This document shows positions 52,582 to 62,447 of a DNA stretch of 64,000 nucleotides, in pieces. The notes beneath the pieces were generated by a model. The model was given only the letters and a program-made list of their open reading frames with translations. It was not told the DNA's origin and made no database searches. Every line of letters starts with the position of its first letter. The first letter of the stretch is position 1. Made by a program: the position numbers and the translations under genes. This DNA is from Chengkuizengella axinellae (lineage in GTDB: Bacteria; Bacillota; Bacilli; Paenibacillales; KCTC-33759), in contig NZ_JAVAMP010000007.1 in assembly GCF_030730905.1 (NCBI RefSeq), positions 124,001 to 188,000 of the forward strand. Reading direction: 5' to 3'.

Positions 52582-53049
52582 TCATTCAATGTGGTTTCCA
52601 TTCCTCAGCAACTGCCATTTAATCATGTTATCTTCTATGCCTATCCTATTCATTTGCAATTTTTCTAAGACTTTTATAGATGCCAAATTATCATCTAGGC
52701 ACTCTGCATTAATTTTCATGACTTCGTCAGTTGAAAATGCCCACTTAATGATTGCTTCTACAGCTTCCGTTGCAAAACCTTTACCTTGAGCGGACGGTAT
52801 GATTCCATATCCTACTTCAACTGCATTTTCTGAATTGGATTTGCCTTTAAAACCTACATCTCCAATGATCATGTCGTTTTCTTTATTAATTACAAACCAA
52901 ACACCCCACCCTTTATTGGAGGGGCTATTTTTAAGTTCTAGTAGATGAAGCTCAATATGAGGACCCATTTCATATTCCTCAACTGAAAGATTTGAAACGT
53001 AGTCTTCTGTACAAGCTATTAAATTTAATCTTTGTGTTTCTAGCTGCAT
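52582..53049 (-). CDS. GNAT N-acetyltransferase
   Basis: 155 residues from ATG 53049, with AAGGAG upstream. MQLETQRLNLIACTEDYVSN at the start and SAQGKGFATEAVEAIIKWAF, then NINAECLDDNLASIKVLEKL-like (KINAECLDDN) are those of the RimJ/RimL-type acetyltransferases. Substrate unknown. Not obviously coupled to its neighbours. Confidence 0.85.
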   Translation of the reverse strand: MQLETQRLNLIACTEDYVSNLSVEEYEMGPHIELHLLELKNSPSNKGWGVWFVINKENDMIIGDVGFKGKSNSENAVEVGYGIIPSAQGKGFATEAVEAIIKWAFSTDEVMKINAECLDDNLASIKVLEKLQMNRIGIEDNMIKWQLLRNGNHIE

Positions 53050-53141
53050 TTTATTTCTCCTTTTTAAAAAAGATGCTCTATTCATTATTAGTTGGCAGCA
53101 TCTTTTAGTAAATTTACATTTTTGGATTATTCTATTATATC

Positions 53142-53168
53142 AAAAAAGACTCGCTGTTTAGCGAGCCT
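53142..53168 (-). terminator. Terminator after the ABC-2 exporter
   Basis: GGCTCGC and GCGAGTC arms with a 6-base loop, then TTTTTT on the minus strand. Confidence 0.85.
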
Positions 53169-53188
53169 CAAAGTGAAAAGTAAACTTA

Positions 53189-53896
53189 TTAATCAAAACG
53201 ACGTTTTCCATAAGTAATCACTGTGATGACAACAGCTGCAAGTGCCCATAAAGTAAGAACAATTAATTCTCCTACTATATCTCCGATTTGACCACTTTCA
53301 CTCAATGTCACCCATGCAACTGCGAATTGTTCATTTGGTAAATAACCAATCGCATTTAAAATCAACTCATTTTCAAACATCGGTTTAAACATCGACATCA
53401 TTCCGAAAAGCAATAAGAAAGGCATTCCAATAATTGATGTCTCCATGACCGTTCTTGAAAGCAATCCCAGCATGGTTCCTAACGCCAGGTAAAAAATTAA
53501 ACTAAGAGCAATCAACAGTGCAGAAAACGGAATGGAAAGCATTTCAAGTCCACTTATTTTCACACTAACTAAGATCACAATTAACGTCACAACAGCTGTG
53601 AGTGCACTTTTACCAACTAATATCTCTAAAGTGCTAGCAGGAGATAACAATAACCCACGCAATGTGTTCTTCTCTTTTTCTTCTGCAACAATGGCAGCTT
53701 GTATAAAAGCTCCTGTAATAATTAACGCAAGATTAATAGGGAATAAAGTCATGGTTGGATCATCATCACTGATTTTGCTTAATAACATGGAATAAAATAT
53801 TGGCAGTGCGATTGTAAATAATACGTATGAATTTTTTAATAGATCCTTATAATCCTTCATAAAAATGGCGTTTACTCTTTTCAATGAAAATGTCAT
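53189..53896 (-). CDS. ABC-2 type transporter permease
   Basis: 235 residues with six membrane helices. MTFSLKRVNAIFMKDYKDLLKNSYV is the usual N-terminus, and EEKEKNTLRGLLLSPAS is the EKE signature of ABC-2 permeases. With the ATPase gene (4-base overlap, ATGA) it forms an exporter. The substrate is unknown, though such pairs export drugs, peptides or lipids. Confidence 0.88.
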   Translation of the reverse strand: MTFSLKRVNAIFMKDYKDLLKNSYVLFTIALPIFYSMLLSKISDDDPTMTLFPINLALIITGAFIQAAIVAEEKEKNTLRGLLLSPASTLEILVGKSALTAVVTLIVILVSVKISGLEMLSIPFSALLIALSLIFYLALGTMLGLLSRTVMETSIIGMPFLLLFGMMSMFKPMFENELILNAIGYLPNEQFAVAWVTLSESGQIGDIVGELIVLTLWALAAVVITVITYGKRRFD

Positions 53897-54741
53897 GCTA
53901 ATTCCCTCCCAGTAATTTGTACAAAAATTTCTCCAAGTGTTGGTTCGTTTGAGTGAATAGAAACCACTTCTCCAGATCTCATATATTGATAGATCTCCTC
54001 TGCTCCCTTTTCGTCTTTATTCACCACAATGCTGCGATTGTCTTTAAGCAATAAGGTCACAGATTCATCCATATACTGTATTCGTAAATTTTGAGGAGTA
54101 TCTAACTGTTTTATTTCCCCTTGATGTAAAAATGCAACTCGATCACATATCTGTTCCGCTTCCATCATGTTATGTGTCGTTAAAAAGATCGTAGTCCCTT
54201 GTTTATTCAGTTCTCTCAATCCGTCATGTATATGTTTCATGTTGACTGGATCTAAGGCGGAAGTTGGTTCATCTAAAAATAATAGCTCAGGTTTGTGCAG
54301 CATCGCTCGTGCTAAAGTAACTCTTTGTTTCATTCCTTTTGAAAGCTTTTTAACCTGTGTTTTTGTCTCATTCTGTAAATTTACTACTTCTAAAATCTCA
54401 TTGATTTGCTTTCGCTCGACATTATAAAGTTCAGAATAAAGTGTTAGATTGTCAAGTACTGTAAGGCGATCATACAACCCACTATTATCTGTTAAAATAC
54501 CAATCCGTTTCATAAAGGAAGCATCTTTTTGTTTTTTTAATGGTTGATTAAATACTTTAATTTCTCCTGTTGTTTGAAGCAATTGTGATGTTAACATTTT
54601 AATCGTTGTTGTTTTCCCTGATCCACTCGGACCTAAAAAACCAAAAGTTTCTCCTCTTTTCACATTAAATGAAACGTTTTTTAGAGCTATTTTATTACCA
54701 AATGTTTTGCTTAAATTTTTAACTTCTATAATATTTTCCAT
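53893..54741 (-). CDS. ABC transporter ATP-binding protein
   Basis: 282 residues: Walker A GPSGSGKTT, signature LSKGMKQRVTLARA, Walker B LLFLDEPTSALDP, switch LTTHNM. The C-terminal ~75 residues (STLLLKDNRSIVV-like and LGEIFVQITGRELA) are the regulatory tail of the drug-exporter (DrrA-like) ATPases. Partner of the permease at 53189. Confidence 0.9.
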   Translation of the reverse strand: MENIIEVKNLSKTFGNKIALKNVSFNVKRGETFGFLGPSGSGKTTTIKMLTSQLLQTTGEIKVFNQPLKKQKDASFMKRIGILTDNSGLYDRLTVLDNLTLYSELYNVERKQINEILEVVNLQNETKTQVKKLSKGMKQRVTLARAMLHKPELLFLDEPTSALDPVNMKHIHDGLRELNKQGTTIFLTTHNMMEAEQICDRVAFLHQGEIKQLDTPQNLRIQYMDESVTLLLKDNRSIVVNKDEKGAEEIYQYMRSGEVVSIHSNEPTLGEIFVQITGRELA

Positions 54742-55424
54742 CGTTCCTAACTCCTTTTCGAATGTTTTTGGTTAAGCTTATGCCCAAGAATTTAAATTAT
54801 TTAATATGAATTCTTGATCTGTTAAAAAATCCCTCTATAAACTTTTCATCTTTTTCAGTAAAATAAAAGTGAGTAAAATGGAGTAACGCTTGATTCGCTT
54901 TGTTGAGTTCAGTTTAGCCGAATAAAAGGAAGATCGCATTAAAATCAAGGTAAAAGGAGTATATTTTGGGCTGAATGGAGCACTTTTTTAGATGAATGGA
55001 ATCTTAAAAACACCTAAAAAAATGAAATAATCCGATGAAAATTGCCACATTACTTTAGTAAGTCATTTTATATGGAAAAATTGACTAATGGTAATTTTTT
55101 TAAAATAAGGTTATTGAAAATTGTTGGTACCAATTATGTAGTTTCTATACTTTTTTCTAGAATGATTCCATTCATTTGTCCCAACAATGGTCGATTGCTC
55201 ACTTTACCAAATTGAAGAATTTCCATATCTGAATTATCTACTCCCACTCACTTTAAAGAATAAGATACTTTTTTGGTCTTATTTCATTGAATTCATTAAC
55301 AATAACGATTCGCAGCTCGCGCAGTTCCCAACGCGAGGTGTAGGATTACATGAAGATAGTTAACCACATGCCAATTGCTTTAATAAACGATCAAACATGC
55401 TCCCTTTTAAAATTGAAGAACCAA
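54742..55424. other. 680-bp non-coding stretch with one GC-rich hairpin
   Basis: AT-rich DNA without an acceptable gene. At 55313-55341 it becomes more GC-rich and contains the hairpin CTCGCG / CGCGAG around CAGTTCCCAA. In bacilli such a block beside a decayed region often marks the end of an IS200/IS605 element, but no transposase is left. Short open frames here have no ribosome site. Confidence 0.4.
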
Positions 55425-57566
55425 TCAGGAATGTGGTTTTATCAAGGGCAGCTTGATATGACTTGGAAACTTTTCGTTATGAAGAACCCTTTGTTCTACT
55501 ACAATCGGTTCAGCATCATCATAAGGATTTAACCCTGTATTCGTATTCGGAAAAGCAATAAATTTACTTGAGGAGGTAATTGAAAATCTCAATTTATGTC
55601 CTCTTTTAAAAGTATAAGCCATATTTTGCATGAAAATTTCAAATTTTTCAACTTTACCTGGTGTTAACTCCTCAGGCTGATCAAATCCGTTACGATATTT
55701 GGCTCTCATAATGTAATCTGATAGACGAATAGAATTCCCTTCCTCATCCACATCACTTAATGTAATTACCCAATCCGTATCTTTTCCAGTACTAGAAGCA
55801 TAGATTTCCGCAGACAATTCACCTGCAACCACCATATCTTCTGTTAAAATTTCACTCGTATAAACAAGAATATCATTCCTTAATTCAATCTTATTTAAAT
55901 TCTCAGGTTCCCTGTATCCACTAAACTCTACAGGTTGTTTTGGATCATAAATGTATCTGTCCTCCGACACTGATTCTTTCTTTGGCGTATCACTTAACGT
56001 ACCATCCCCAAAACTTGAGTTTGCTCTTCCCGTGCTCCCTAAATAAAATGGAGTTACCTCTGCTTCTTCAGGAGTCCAGTTATCAGAAGTTTTCCACTCA
56101 TTATCGCCAACAACATAATAGGTAGCTTTTGGCTCTTGGTCTATCCCGTTCTCTATCCCTTTTAAATATCTATCAAACCATCTAAGCACATTGACATCAT
56201 AATGATATACAACAGCATCGTTGCTAAAATTCAGGCCACCATAATCCCTTGCACGATTCGGATTGTGCTCCCATGGACCTAACCATAGCTTTCGATTCGG
56301 CACATCGTGTTCGGACAACATTCTCCATGTCTCTGAAATACCTGGACTGTCTCCATCATACCAGCCTGAAATGACAAACATAGAAACGTTCACCTGATCT
56401 CCTCTCTCTGAATAAGTACAATTTCTCCAAAAGTCATCATACTCAGGATGCTCGCTCCAAATATCCCATGGCCCTGAATTTTTCCCTATGATTTTTTGTG
56501 GAATTTCCTTAATTGGTCTTGCTTCAACCACTTCATCTACACTTACCGTTTCACCTGCAAAAATACTAAAGTCGGTTCTAGTACCAACAGATTGAGCAAG
56601 TGTCCAGCTTAATAAAGGCCAAGAGCATACCGCTCCACCTCTTCTAACTGTATCCGTAAATGGCGATCCTACGTTTACTTCATCAACAACAGCTTTTAAA
56701 TTCGGATGACCGCTTGTAGCAGCTGCTACAACAACATAACCTAAATATGATGCACCCCACATGCCCACATTTCCATCAGACCATTCCTGAGAAACAATCC
56801 AATCGATCGTATCACTGCCATCATCTCTTTCATAATAAAATGGAACTAGATCTCCTTCCGAATCAGCACGCCCTCTCACATCCTGATTTACTACTGCATA
56901 TCCCTTATGAACCCAATGCATGAAAAATTCCTTTTTAATGTTACGATCATAACAAGTTCTAACAAGGATAGTAGGAAGCTTTTCTCTCTGATCTATTCCT
57001 TCAGGAAGATAAACATCTGTAGCTAATTTAACGCCATCTCTCATCGGAATTAAAAATGTACCAAGATCATTCACACCATATTTCGGTTTGGACAATAATG
57101 GATCATCGTATACTACAAGCGGCGTACATTTTTCATAACCTTCTTTTACAAGTATCTCCATCCCATTTCGATTAGGGCAAACAAAAGCAATAATTTCACC
57201 CTCCACCGTTACAATGTCTAATGCTGTATCATTTCGATATGCCCAAACTTGAGATACCACTTGTTCATTTTCTACGACAGCTGAATATTGGATATGTATT
57301 TGATAGATGTCTTCATTATTTAATTTAACTTCTTCACCTTCCCAACCTGCCTCTACATAATGATTTATATTTTCATATATTTTTTGAAAAGGAATGCTAG
57401 CTTTATAATCAGAAGGCATTACATTCTCCTGCATTTGTGTTCGTCTGCGTTTATCCACCTTAGCGTGCATGATATTCTCTTCTTTAAACTGTATCTTACC
57501 TTCATAAACACCTGCACAATAATAATGAAAAAGCGTTGAATTTAAATAGGTTTCCATGATTTTCAT
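55425..57566 (-). CDS. CocE/NonD (X-Pro dipeptidyl-peptidase, S15-like) family hydrolase
   Basis: 713 residues. After an unusual N-terminal region of ~170 residues comes the alpha/beta hydrolase domain: GTFLIPMRDGVKLATDVYLP, catalytic Ser in VGMWGASYLGYVV, and late Asp and His residues. The last ~200 residues are the jelly-roll PepX_C domain (YVVGDNEWKTSDNW; LAVDIVITLSDVDE-like). Such enzymes cut acyl, ester or X-Pro peptide bonds. No signal peptide. AGGAGG lies only ~2 bases before ATG 57566 and 11 before an in-frame ATG at 57557, so the exact start is open. Upstream neighbours suggest peptide or amino-acid use. Confidence 0.85.
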   Translation of the reverse strand: MKIMETYLNSTLFHYYCAGVYEGKIQFKEENIMHAKVDKRRRTQMQENVMPSDYKASIPFQKIYENINHYVEAGWEGEEVKLNNEDIYQIHIQYSAVVENEQVVSQVWAYRNDTALDIVTVEGEIIAFVCPNRNGMEILVKEGYEKCTPLVVYDDPLLSKPKYGVNDLGTFLIPMRDGVKLATDVYLPEGIDQREKLPTILVRTCYDRNIKKEFFMHWVHKGYAVVNQDVRGRADSEGDLVPFYYERDDGSDTIDWIVSQEWSDGNVGMWGASYLGYVVVAAATSGHPNLKAVVDEVNVGSPFTDTVRRGGAVCSWPLLSWTLAQSVGTRTDFSIFAGETVSVDEVVEARPIKEIPQKIIGKNSGPWDIWSEHPEYDDFWRNCTYSERGDQVNVSMFVISGWYDGDSPGISETWRMLSEHDVPNRKLWLGPWEHNPNRARDYGGLNFSNDAVVYHYDVNVLRWFDRYLKGIENGIDQEPKATYYVVGDNEWKTSDNWTPEEAEVTPFYLGSTGRANSSFGDGTLSDTPKKESVSEDRYIYDPKQPVEFSGYREPENLNKIELRNDILVYTSEILTEDMVVAGELSAEIYASSTGKDTDWVITLSDVDEEGNSIRLSDYIMRAKYRNGFDQPEELTPGKVEKFEIFMQNMAYTFKRGHKLRFSITSSSKFIAFPNTNTGLNPYDDAEPIVVEQRVLHNEKFPSHIKLPLIKPHS

Positions 57567-57738
57567 TACCTCCTAGCTACTTGATTTATAGTCCATTCAT
57601 AAACCATGTACCATATTACTATGTTAATCGTAAAAGATACCACCAATCCTAGTTTAATGGTTGTGTTTCTTAGTTTAGGTAAAGTGTATCCATCTCAGAT
57701 TTTTCGATGTTTTATGCTCACTTCCGTATTAAAGGTGT

Positions 57739-58902
57739 CTACCCACATACTTCTTCAAAGACGTTCAACCAATTACCACCTATAATTTTTTCAATGTCCT
57801 GATCTGAATACCCTCTACTCATTAATCCTCTAGTAAAATTAATAAAATAGCTGTATTTCTCCAATCCTTTCACAGTTTCAGTCGAAGGTCCGTTCCCTTT
57901 TGCAAAACCTAGCTTAGGTGCGATATGCTCCTTAAAATAAACTAAAGACCAAGTCACATCACTCATCGGCCAGTCTGTACCAATTCCAACATGATCCACA
58001 CCAACAAGATTGACAACATAATCGATATGATCCAAAACATGATTCATTGAAGTGTCATTAGGATCGTCATGAATAAACCACGGCATGGCAAATACACCAA
58101 TTACACCACCTGTTGCAGCGATCGCTTTTAATTCTTCATCACTTTTACAACGCATATGATTAAAAATATTGGATACCCCTGTATGAGAAGCAATAACAGG
58201 TTGCTTAGAATAAGTACATGCATCCAATGTAGTTTGTTTCCCACAGTGACTTGTATCAATTAAAACACCTAGCTGGTTTAGATGTTCTATAAAATGGATC
58301 CCAAAGTTTGTTAATCCAGCATTAGATTTCTCTGCACATCCTGCCCCGATCTGATTTTGATTGTTATATGTTAGTTGAAGCATTCTCAATCCAAAATCGT
58401 ACAGCGCATCTACGAGTTCTAAGTTTTTTGCCAAGGCATCTGTTTCTTGTGCAGAGATCATTCCTGCTTTCAAATTTCTCTTTTTCGCATCTCTTATCTC
58501 CTCTGCATTTCTCGCCTTCACCAACCAATCATAAGCATCAAATTGGGCTTGTACATCAGCCATGCTCAAAATCATACTCTCTTGATCAGATAAATTTAAC
58601 TGTCGATTACCTGCGGTAATCCCAGATGCGAACCATTCTTCTTTAAATTGCGGTATATTTCCATATTTTGCCAATTGAGAAATCAACTTGCTAGGCATTC
58701 TACCATAGGTCATTGGATCATCTGCAAAACCCTCACACTTTTCTTTAAGATCATCAGAGATTTGGTCTGGTATCGCTTTCGGTGAGAGAGGGCCTTGAAA
58801 TAGCATATCAATCACAATACTATTTTCATGAAGCTCTATTGCTCGCCGCTCTTGCTGCTCGTTTAATCCAAAATCAAATAAACCTTCTGTTGAATTAATC
58901 AT
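57739..58902 (-). CDS. Membrane-dipeptidase-like (M19) amidohydrolase
   Basis: 387 residues. The M19 zinc-site second half is clear: LIDTSHCGKQTT and VIASHTGVSNIF (two His), then VGIGTDWPMSD (Asp). The usual N-terminal HxD is replaced by VIDMLFQGPL: the Asp remains but the His does not. This belongs to a divergent M19 subgroup whose activity is not well known. Its start is 1 base from the ornithine-cyclodeaminase-like gene, so the two form one operon. Confidence 0.8.
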   Translation of the reverse strand: MINSTEGLFDFGLNEQQERRAIELHENSIVIDMLFQGPLSPKAIPDQISDDLKEKCEGFADDPMTYGRMPSKLISQLAKYGNIPQFKEEWFASGITAGNRQLNLSDQESMILSMADVQAQFDAYDWLVKARNAEEIRDAKKRNLKAGMISAQETDALAKNLELVDALYDFGLRMLQLTYNNQNQIGAGCAEKSNAGLTNFGIHFIEHLNQLGVLIDTSHCGKQTTLDACTYSKQPVIASHTGVSNIFNHMRCKSDEELKAIAATGGVIGVFAMPWFIHDDPNDTSMNHVLDHIDYVVNLVGVDHVGIGTDWPMSDVTWSLVYFKEHIAPKLGFAKGNGPSTETVKGLEKYSYFINFTRGLMSRGYSDQDIEKIIGGNWLNVFEEVCG

Positions 58903-58903
58903 T

Positions 58904-59866
58904 TCAAATCTCCTTTCTACTCTGCGTTACCTTTTTATATAAAAATTCAGCAACTGCAACATCTTCAACCGCTAATCCCAATGATTCAAACACTGTGATG
59001 TCATTTCCGTCTATTCTTCCTTCAATCTTTTTTGTAATCAGCTGCCCAATTTCACCTATAATATGAGTTTTAGAAATAACACCTTCCTTTAATGGAATGA
59101 GATAATCCCCTGATTCATTCTCTGCAGATTCTATTCTGTCTACATAAAATCTTGAATGCTTGACTAGATCTGAATCTAATTCTCTATCACTTGCGCGGCA
59201 TGCACCTACAGCGTTGATATGTGCTCCTTTTTTCACCCATTCTCCTTTGAGGACAGGTTTCGTAGCTCCAGTAACTGTACATATAATATCTGCATTTTCA
59301 ACGGTTTCTTGGACCGAATCACATACTACAATCTCTATATTATATTTCTGACTCATCTCTTCTTTAAATTGAATCGCCTTCTGTTTTCGATTACTCCAAA
59401 CATTCATTTGTTTTATAGGTCGAACTAACAACATCGCTTCTACGTGTGTTTTAGCTTGTTCTCCTGTACCTATCATACTGAGAAGTTCAGCATTTGTTTT
59501 TGCTAAATAATTGGTTGCAACCCCGCTAACCGCAGCCGTTCTTATGTTTGTGATTTCAGTACCGTCTACAACTGTTTTAACATTTCCATTTTCCGAGTCA
59601 AAAATGACAACAATCCCTTGGTGGGAAGGCAAACCCTTTTTATGATTTGCAGGAAAAATAGTAATTAATTTAGTACCAATCACTTCTTCACTTTTAACTA
59701 CTCCAGGCATCAGTCCAAGCAAATTCGTTTGATCCACTGGTATAACACTTCTTAAAGGCTGTATTGCTTCACCCTTAGCTAAATCCAGTAATACTTTCTC
59801 CATAATTTCTATACAAGCACTCATCGTTAACATTTGTTTTACTTCTTCTTGATTAATAAACAACAA
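58904..59866 (-). CDS. Ornithine cyclodeaminase / mu-crystallin family protein
   Basis: 320 residues. The family's TNIRTAAVSGVATNYLAK, SMIGTGEQAKTHVEAMLLVR (NAD loop) and GAHINAVGACRASDREL blocks are present. Members convert ornithine to proline, or act as ketimine, lysine or alanine dehydrogenases. The nearby rocD and rocF favour a link to arginine and ornithine breakdown but do not prove it. Start TTG 59866, with GGGAG upstream. First gene of the operon with the M19-like gene. Confidence 0.85.
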   Translation of the reverse strand: MLFINQEEVKQMLTMSACIEIMEKVLLDLAKGEAIQPLRSVIPVDQTNLLGLMPGVVKSEEVIGTKLITIFPANHKKGLPSHQGIVVIFDSENGNVKTVVDGTEITNIRTAAVSGVATNYLAKTNAELLSMIGTGEQAKTHVEAMLLVRPIKQMNVWSNRKQKAIQFKEEMSQKYNIEIVVCDSVQETVENADIICTVTGATKPVLKGEWVKKGAHINAVGACRASDRELDSDLVKHSRFYVDRIESAENESGDYLIPLKEGVISKTHIIGEIGQLITKKIEGRIDGNDITVFESLGLAVEDVAVAEFLYKKVTQSRKEI

Positions 59867-60019
59867 TGAAACTCACTCCCGACTATGTATTCAGTTGGTT
59901 CATCCTTCTCTAGTTTACTACTAGTCTTTCAAAATTTGAAATTTCATGAATGTAATCATGTACAGAATATTGCCTTGTACAAATTCAAGTATATGATAAA
60001 CTGAGGGGTCGAATATGAC

Positions 60020-60063
60020 AAAAAAAGCTGCAAACAAAAGGTTGAACCTTCAGTCCGCAGCTT
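60020..60063 (-). terminator. Terminator after rocD
   Basis: AAGCTGC and GCAGCTT arms around a 27-base internal hairpin, followed by TTTTT on the minus strand. Confidence 0.75.
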
Positions 60064-60087
60064 ATCATTTATATATTAAATTAAGTG

Positions 60088-61296
60088 TTACGCTTTTACT
60101 TCACTTTTCCCAAGTACAGTTTGGATTTTTTCAATCGCCCAATCCAAGTCCTCTTTAGAAATGACTAATGGAGGTGCAAATCGAATCACATTTTCATGTG
60201 TTTCTTTACAAAGCAATCCCATTTCTTTTAACTCCTCACAATAAGATCTTGCAGGCTCATTTAGCTCTACCCCGATAAATAACCCTTTACCACGAACTTC
60301 TTTGATCATTGGATTATTAATTTCTTTCAATTTTTCTTGGAAGTAAGTACCTAACTCAAGCGAACGTTCCGCAAGTTTTTCATCTTCCAGCACTTCAAGG
60401 GCAGCAACAGATACCGCACATCCTAGTGGATTTCCACCAAAAGTAGATCCATGAGAACCAGGGTTAAACACTCCCAGTACATCTTTATTCGCAGCTACAC
60501 AAGAAATCGGGAATACCCCTCCGCCAAGTGCTTTACCTAAGATGTACATGTCTGGCACAACATTATCCCAATCACAAGCAAACGTTTTTCCTGATCTTCC
60601 CAATCCAGCTTGAATTTCATCAGCTATGAAGAGTACATTGTTTTCTTTACATACATTTGCTGCTTCTTTCAAAAATCCTTCTGGAGGAATGACTATACCT
60701 GCTTCACCTTGAATCGGCTCCAATAAAAATGCAGCTGTGTTTGGTGTAATTGCTTGTTTTAATGCTTCAATATCACCGTATGGGATTAATTTAATACCAG
60801 GAAGCATGGGTCCAAATCCACGTTGATATTCTGCTTCTGAGGATAAAGATACGGCAGTCATCGTGCGGCCATGGAAATTTCCAACACATGCAATGATTTC
60901 TGCTTGGTTGTCAGACACTTTCTTCACGTCATAAGCCCATCGACGAGCTGCTTTAATCGCCGTTTCAACCGCTTCTGCACCTGTGTTCATTGGTAACACC
61001 ATATCTTTTTGAGTTAGTTGTACAACCTTTTCATAAAAGGTACCTAATTGGTCATTATGGAATGCTCTTGAAGTTAATGTCACTTTATTCGCTTGGTCAA
61101 TCAGCGCTTGAATAATCTTTGGATGGCGATGCCCTTGGTTAACAGCAGAATAAGCACTTAACATATCCATATATTTGTTACCTTCTGGATCTTCCACCCA
61201 TACTCCCTCTGCATTAGAAATAACAATCGGAAGTGGATGATAATTGTGCGCTCCTAATTGATCCGTTTGTTCAATAATGTTTTTTGATGATGTCAT
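60088..61296 (-). CDS. rocD: Ornithine aminotransferase
   Basis: About 402 residues. Converts ornithine and 2-oxoglutarate to glutamate semialdehyde and glutamate. [13 protein letters not shown] and [13 protein letters not shown] near the start are typical; the PLP lysine is in [13 protein letters not shown], with the [11 protein letters not shown] loop before it. I place the start at ATG 61296 ([10 protein letters not shown]), as in other RocD proteins. It lies 60 bases after rocF and completes arginine to glutamate semialdehyde breakdown. Confidence 0.93.
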   Translation of the reverse strand: MTSSKNIIEQTDQLGAHNYHPLPIVISNAEGVWVEDPEGNKYMDMLSAYSAVNQGHRHPKIIQALIDQANKVTLTSRAFHNDQLGTFYEKVVQLTQKDMVLPMNTGAEAVETAIKAARRWAYDVKKVSDNQAEIIACVGNFHGRTMTAVSLSSEAEYQRGFGPMLPGIKLIPYGDIEALKQAITPNTAAFLLEPIQGEAGIVIPPEGFLKEAANVCKENNVLFIADEIQAGLGRSGKTFACDWDNVVPDMYILGKALGGGVFPISCVAANKDVLGVFNPGSHGSTFGGNPLGCAVSVAALEVLEDEKLAERSLELGTYFQEKLKEINNPMIKEVRGKGLFIGVELNEPARSYCEELKEMGLLCKETHENVIRFAPPLVISKEDLDWAIEKIQTVLGKSEVKA

Positions 61297-61355
61297 ATTG
61301 ATCATCCGTCCTTTCTTCAAACTTCAATATCCCGATATTTAAAACACAACAAAGT

Positions 61356-62267
61356 TTATGTTAATTTTTCTCCAAATAAAGAACCCATTAATGCCACAGC
61401 AACCGTCGCTGTTTTGTTTCTTTCATCCAATATTGGATTCACTTCAACGAATTCAGCAGAAGTGATAATATTTGCTTCCGCAAGCATTTCCATTGCTAAG
61501 TGGCTTTCTCTGTAAGAAACGCCTCCAAGCACTGGTGTACCAACTCCTGGTGCATCATGTGGATTTAATGCATCTAAGTCTAAGCTTAAATGAACACCAT
61601 CTGTATTTTTAGAAATGTAGGCAATTGCTTGTTCCATGACTTTACTCATTCCGAGGCGATCAATTTCATGCATGGAATACACTTTAATTCCTTGTTCACG
61701 AATTAAATCTTTCTCACCATCGTCTAGAGAACGCGCACCTATAATAACAATATTTTCTGGTTTGATTTTTGGTGTGTATTCCCCGATATTTGTTAACTTT
61801 TCATGACCTAAGCCAAGACCTACAGCAAGCGACATTCCATGAATGTTTCCTGTTGGTGAAGTTTCTGCTGTATTTAAATCTCCATGTGCATCAAACCAAA
61901 TAACACCAAGATTGTTGTAATGTTTAGCAACACCTGCTATGGTTCCTATCCCAATACTATGATCTCCACCTAAAATAAGCGGAAAACGCTCTTCTGAAAT
62001 TTCTTTTGAAATAGAAGAGGCTAATTTTTCATTTACCTCTTTCACTTCCTGTAAATTTCTTAAGTTTTGCTCATCTTCATTAACATCAGTCTGATCATCT
62101 GTTAGATGACTTATTTCAATATTCCCTAAATCCTTAATATCATACTTTAAATTTTGCAAGCGCTCTACAATCCCAGCATAACGTATTGCGCTAGGTCCCA
62201 TATCTACCCCTCGGCGTGTTTGACCTAAATCCATAGGTACACCTATAATTGAGATTTGTTGATTCAT
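61356..62267 (-). CDS. rocF: Arginase
   Basis: 303 residues from ATG 62267, with GAGGGAGG upstream; the predicted start of transcription (about 62295) excludes the longer frame. Hydrolyses arginine to ornithine and urea. Metal site: GGDHSIGIG, DAHGDLNT, SLDLDALNP; HGMSLAVGLG and EFVEVNP are family blocks. With rocD it forms the arginine-use operon; its promoter looks like a SigA promoter rather than the SigL type of B. subtilis. Confidence 0.95.
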   Translation of the reverse strand: MNQQISIIGVPMDLGQTRRGVDMGPSAIRYAGIVERLQNLKYDIKDLGNIEISHLTDDQTDVNEDEQNLRNLQEVKEVNEKLASSISKEISEERFPLILGGDHSIGIGTIAGVAKHYNNLGVIWFDAHGDLNTAETSPTGNIHGMSLAVGLGLGHEKLTNIGEYTPKIKPENIVIIGARSLDDGEKDLIREQGIKVYSMHEIDRLGMSKVMEQAIAYISKNTDGVHLSLDLDALNPHDAPGVGTPVLGGVSYRESHLAMEMLAEANIITSAEFVEVNPILDERNKTATVAVALMGSLFGEKLT

Positions 62268-62301
62268 CAGTCCGCCTCCCTCTAATTCATTTATCAAGGG
62301 T

Positions 62302-62331
62302 ATTATATCCTTTTTTAGCACGATGACTCAA
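62302..62331 (-). promoter_or_regulatory. Promoter of rocF-rocD
   Basis: TTGAGT (complement of 62326-62331), 18 bases, TATAAT (complement of 62302-62307), 35 bases before the rocF ATG. Confidence 0.65.
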
Positions 62332-62447
62332 CTCGACAAAATTTTGTATATTTATACTATCTAAAACCCTTTCATAACAAGGAAATCTATTCAAGGATAA
62401 CCCGAAAAAATGAAATGCAGGACCCAAATTAAAGTAAGTTACATCTA

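Noticed and set aside
55134-55248. 38-codon protein-like frame on the minus strand (DNSDMEILQFGKVSNRPLLG)
   Set aside because: Bounded by stops on both sides with no start codon signals; too short to assign to a family and possibly chance.
55313-55341. CTCGCG hairpin as the end of an IS605-type element with a guide RNA
   Set aside because: No tnpA or tnpB sequence is recognisable around it, so it is only noted in the gap description.
62346-62357. GTATATTTATAC palindrome upstream of rocF as an arginine-repressor (ARG) box
   Set aside because: It does not match the known ARG-box half-site pattern, and AT-rich palindromes of this length are frequent here.
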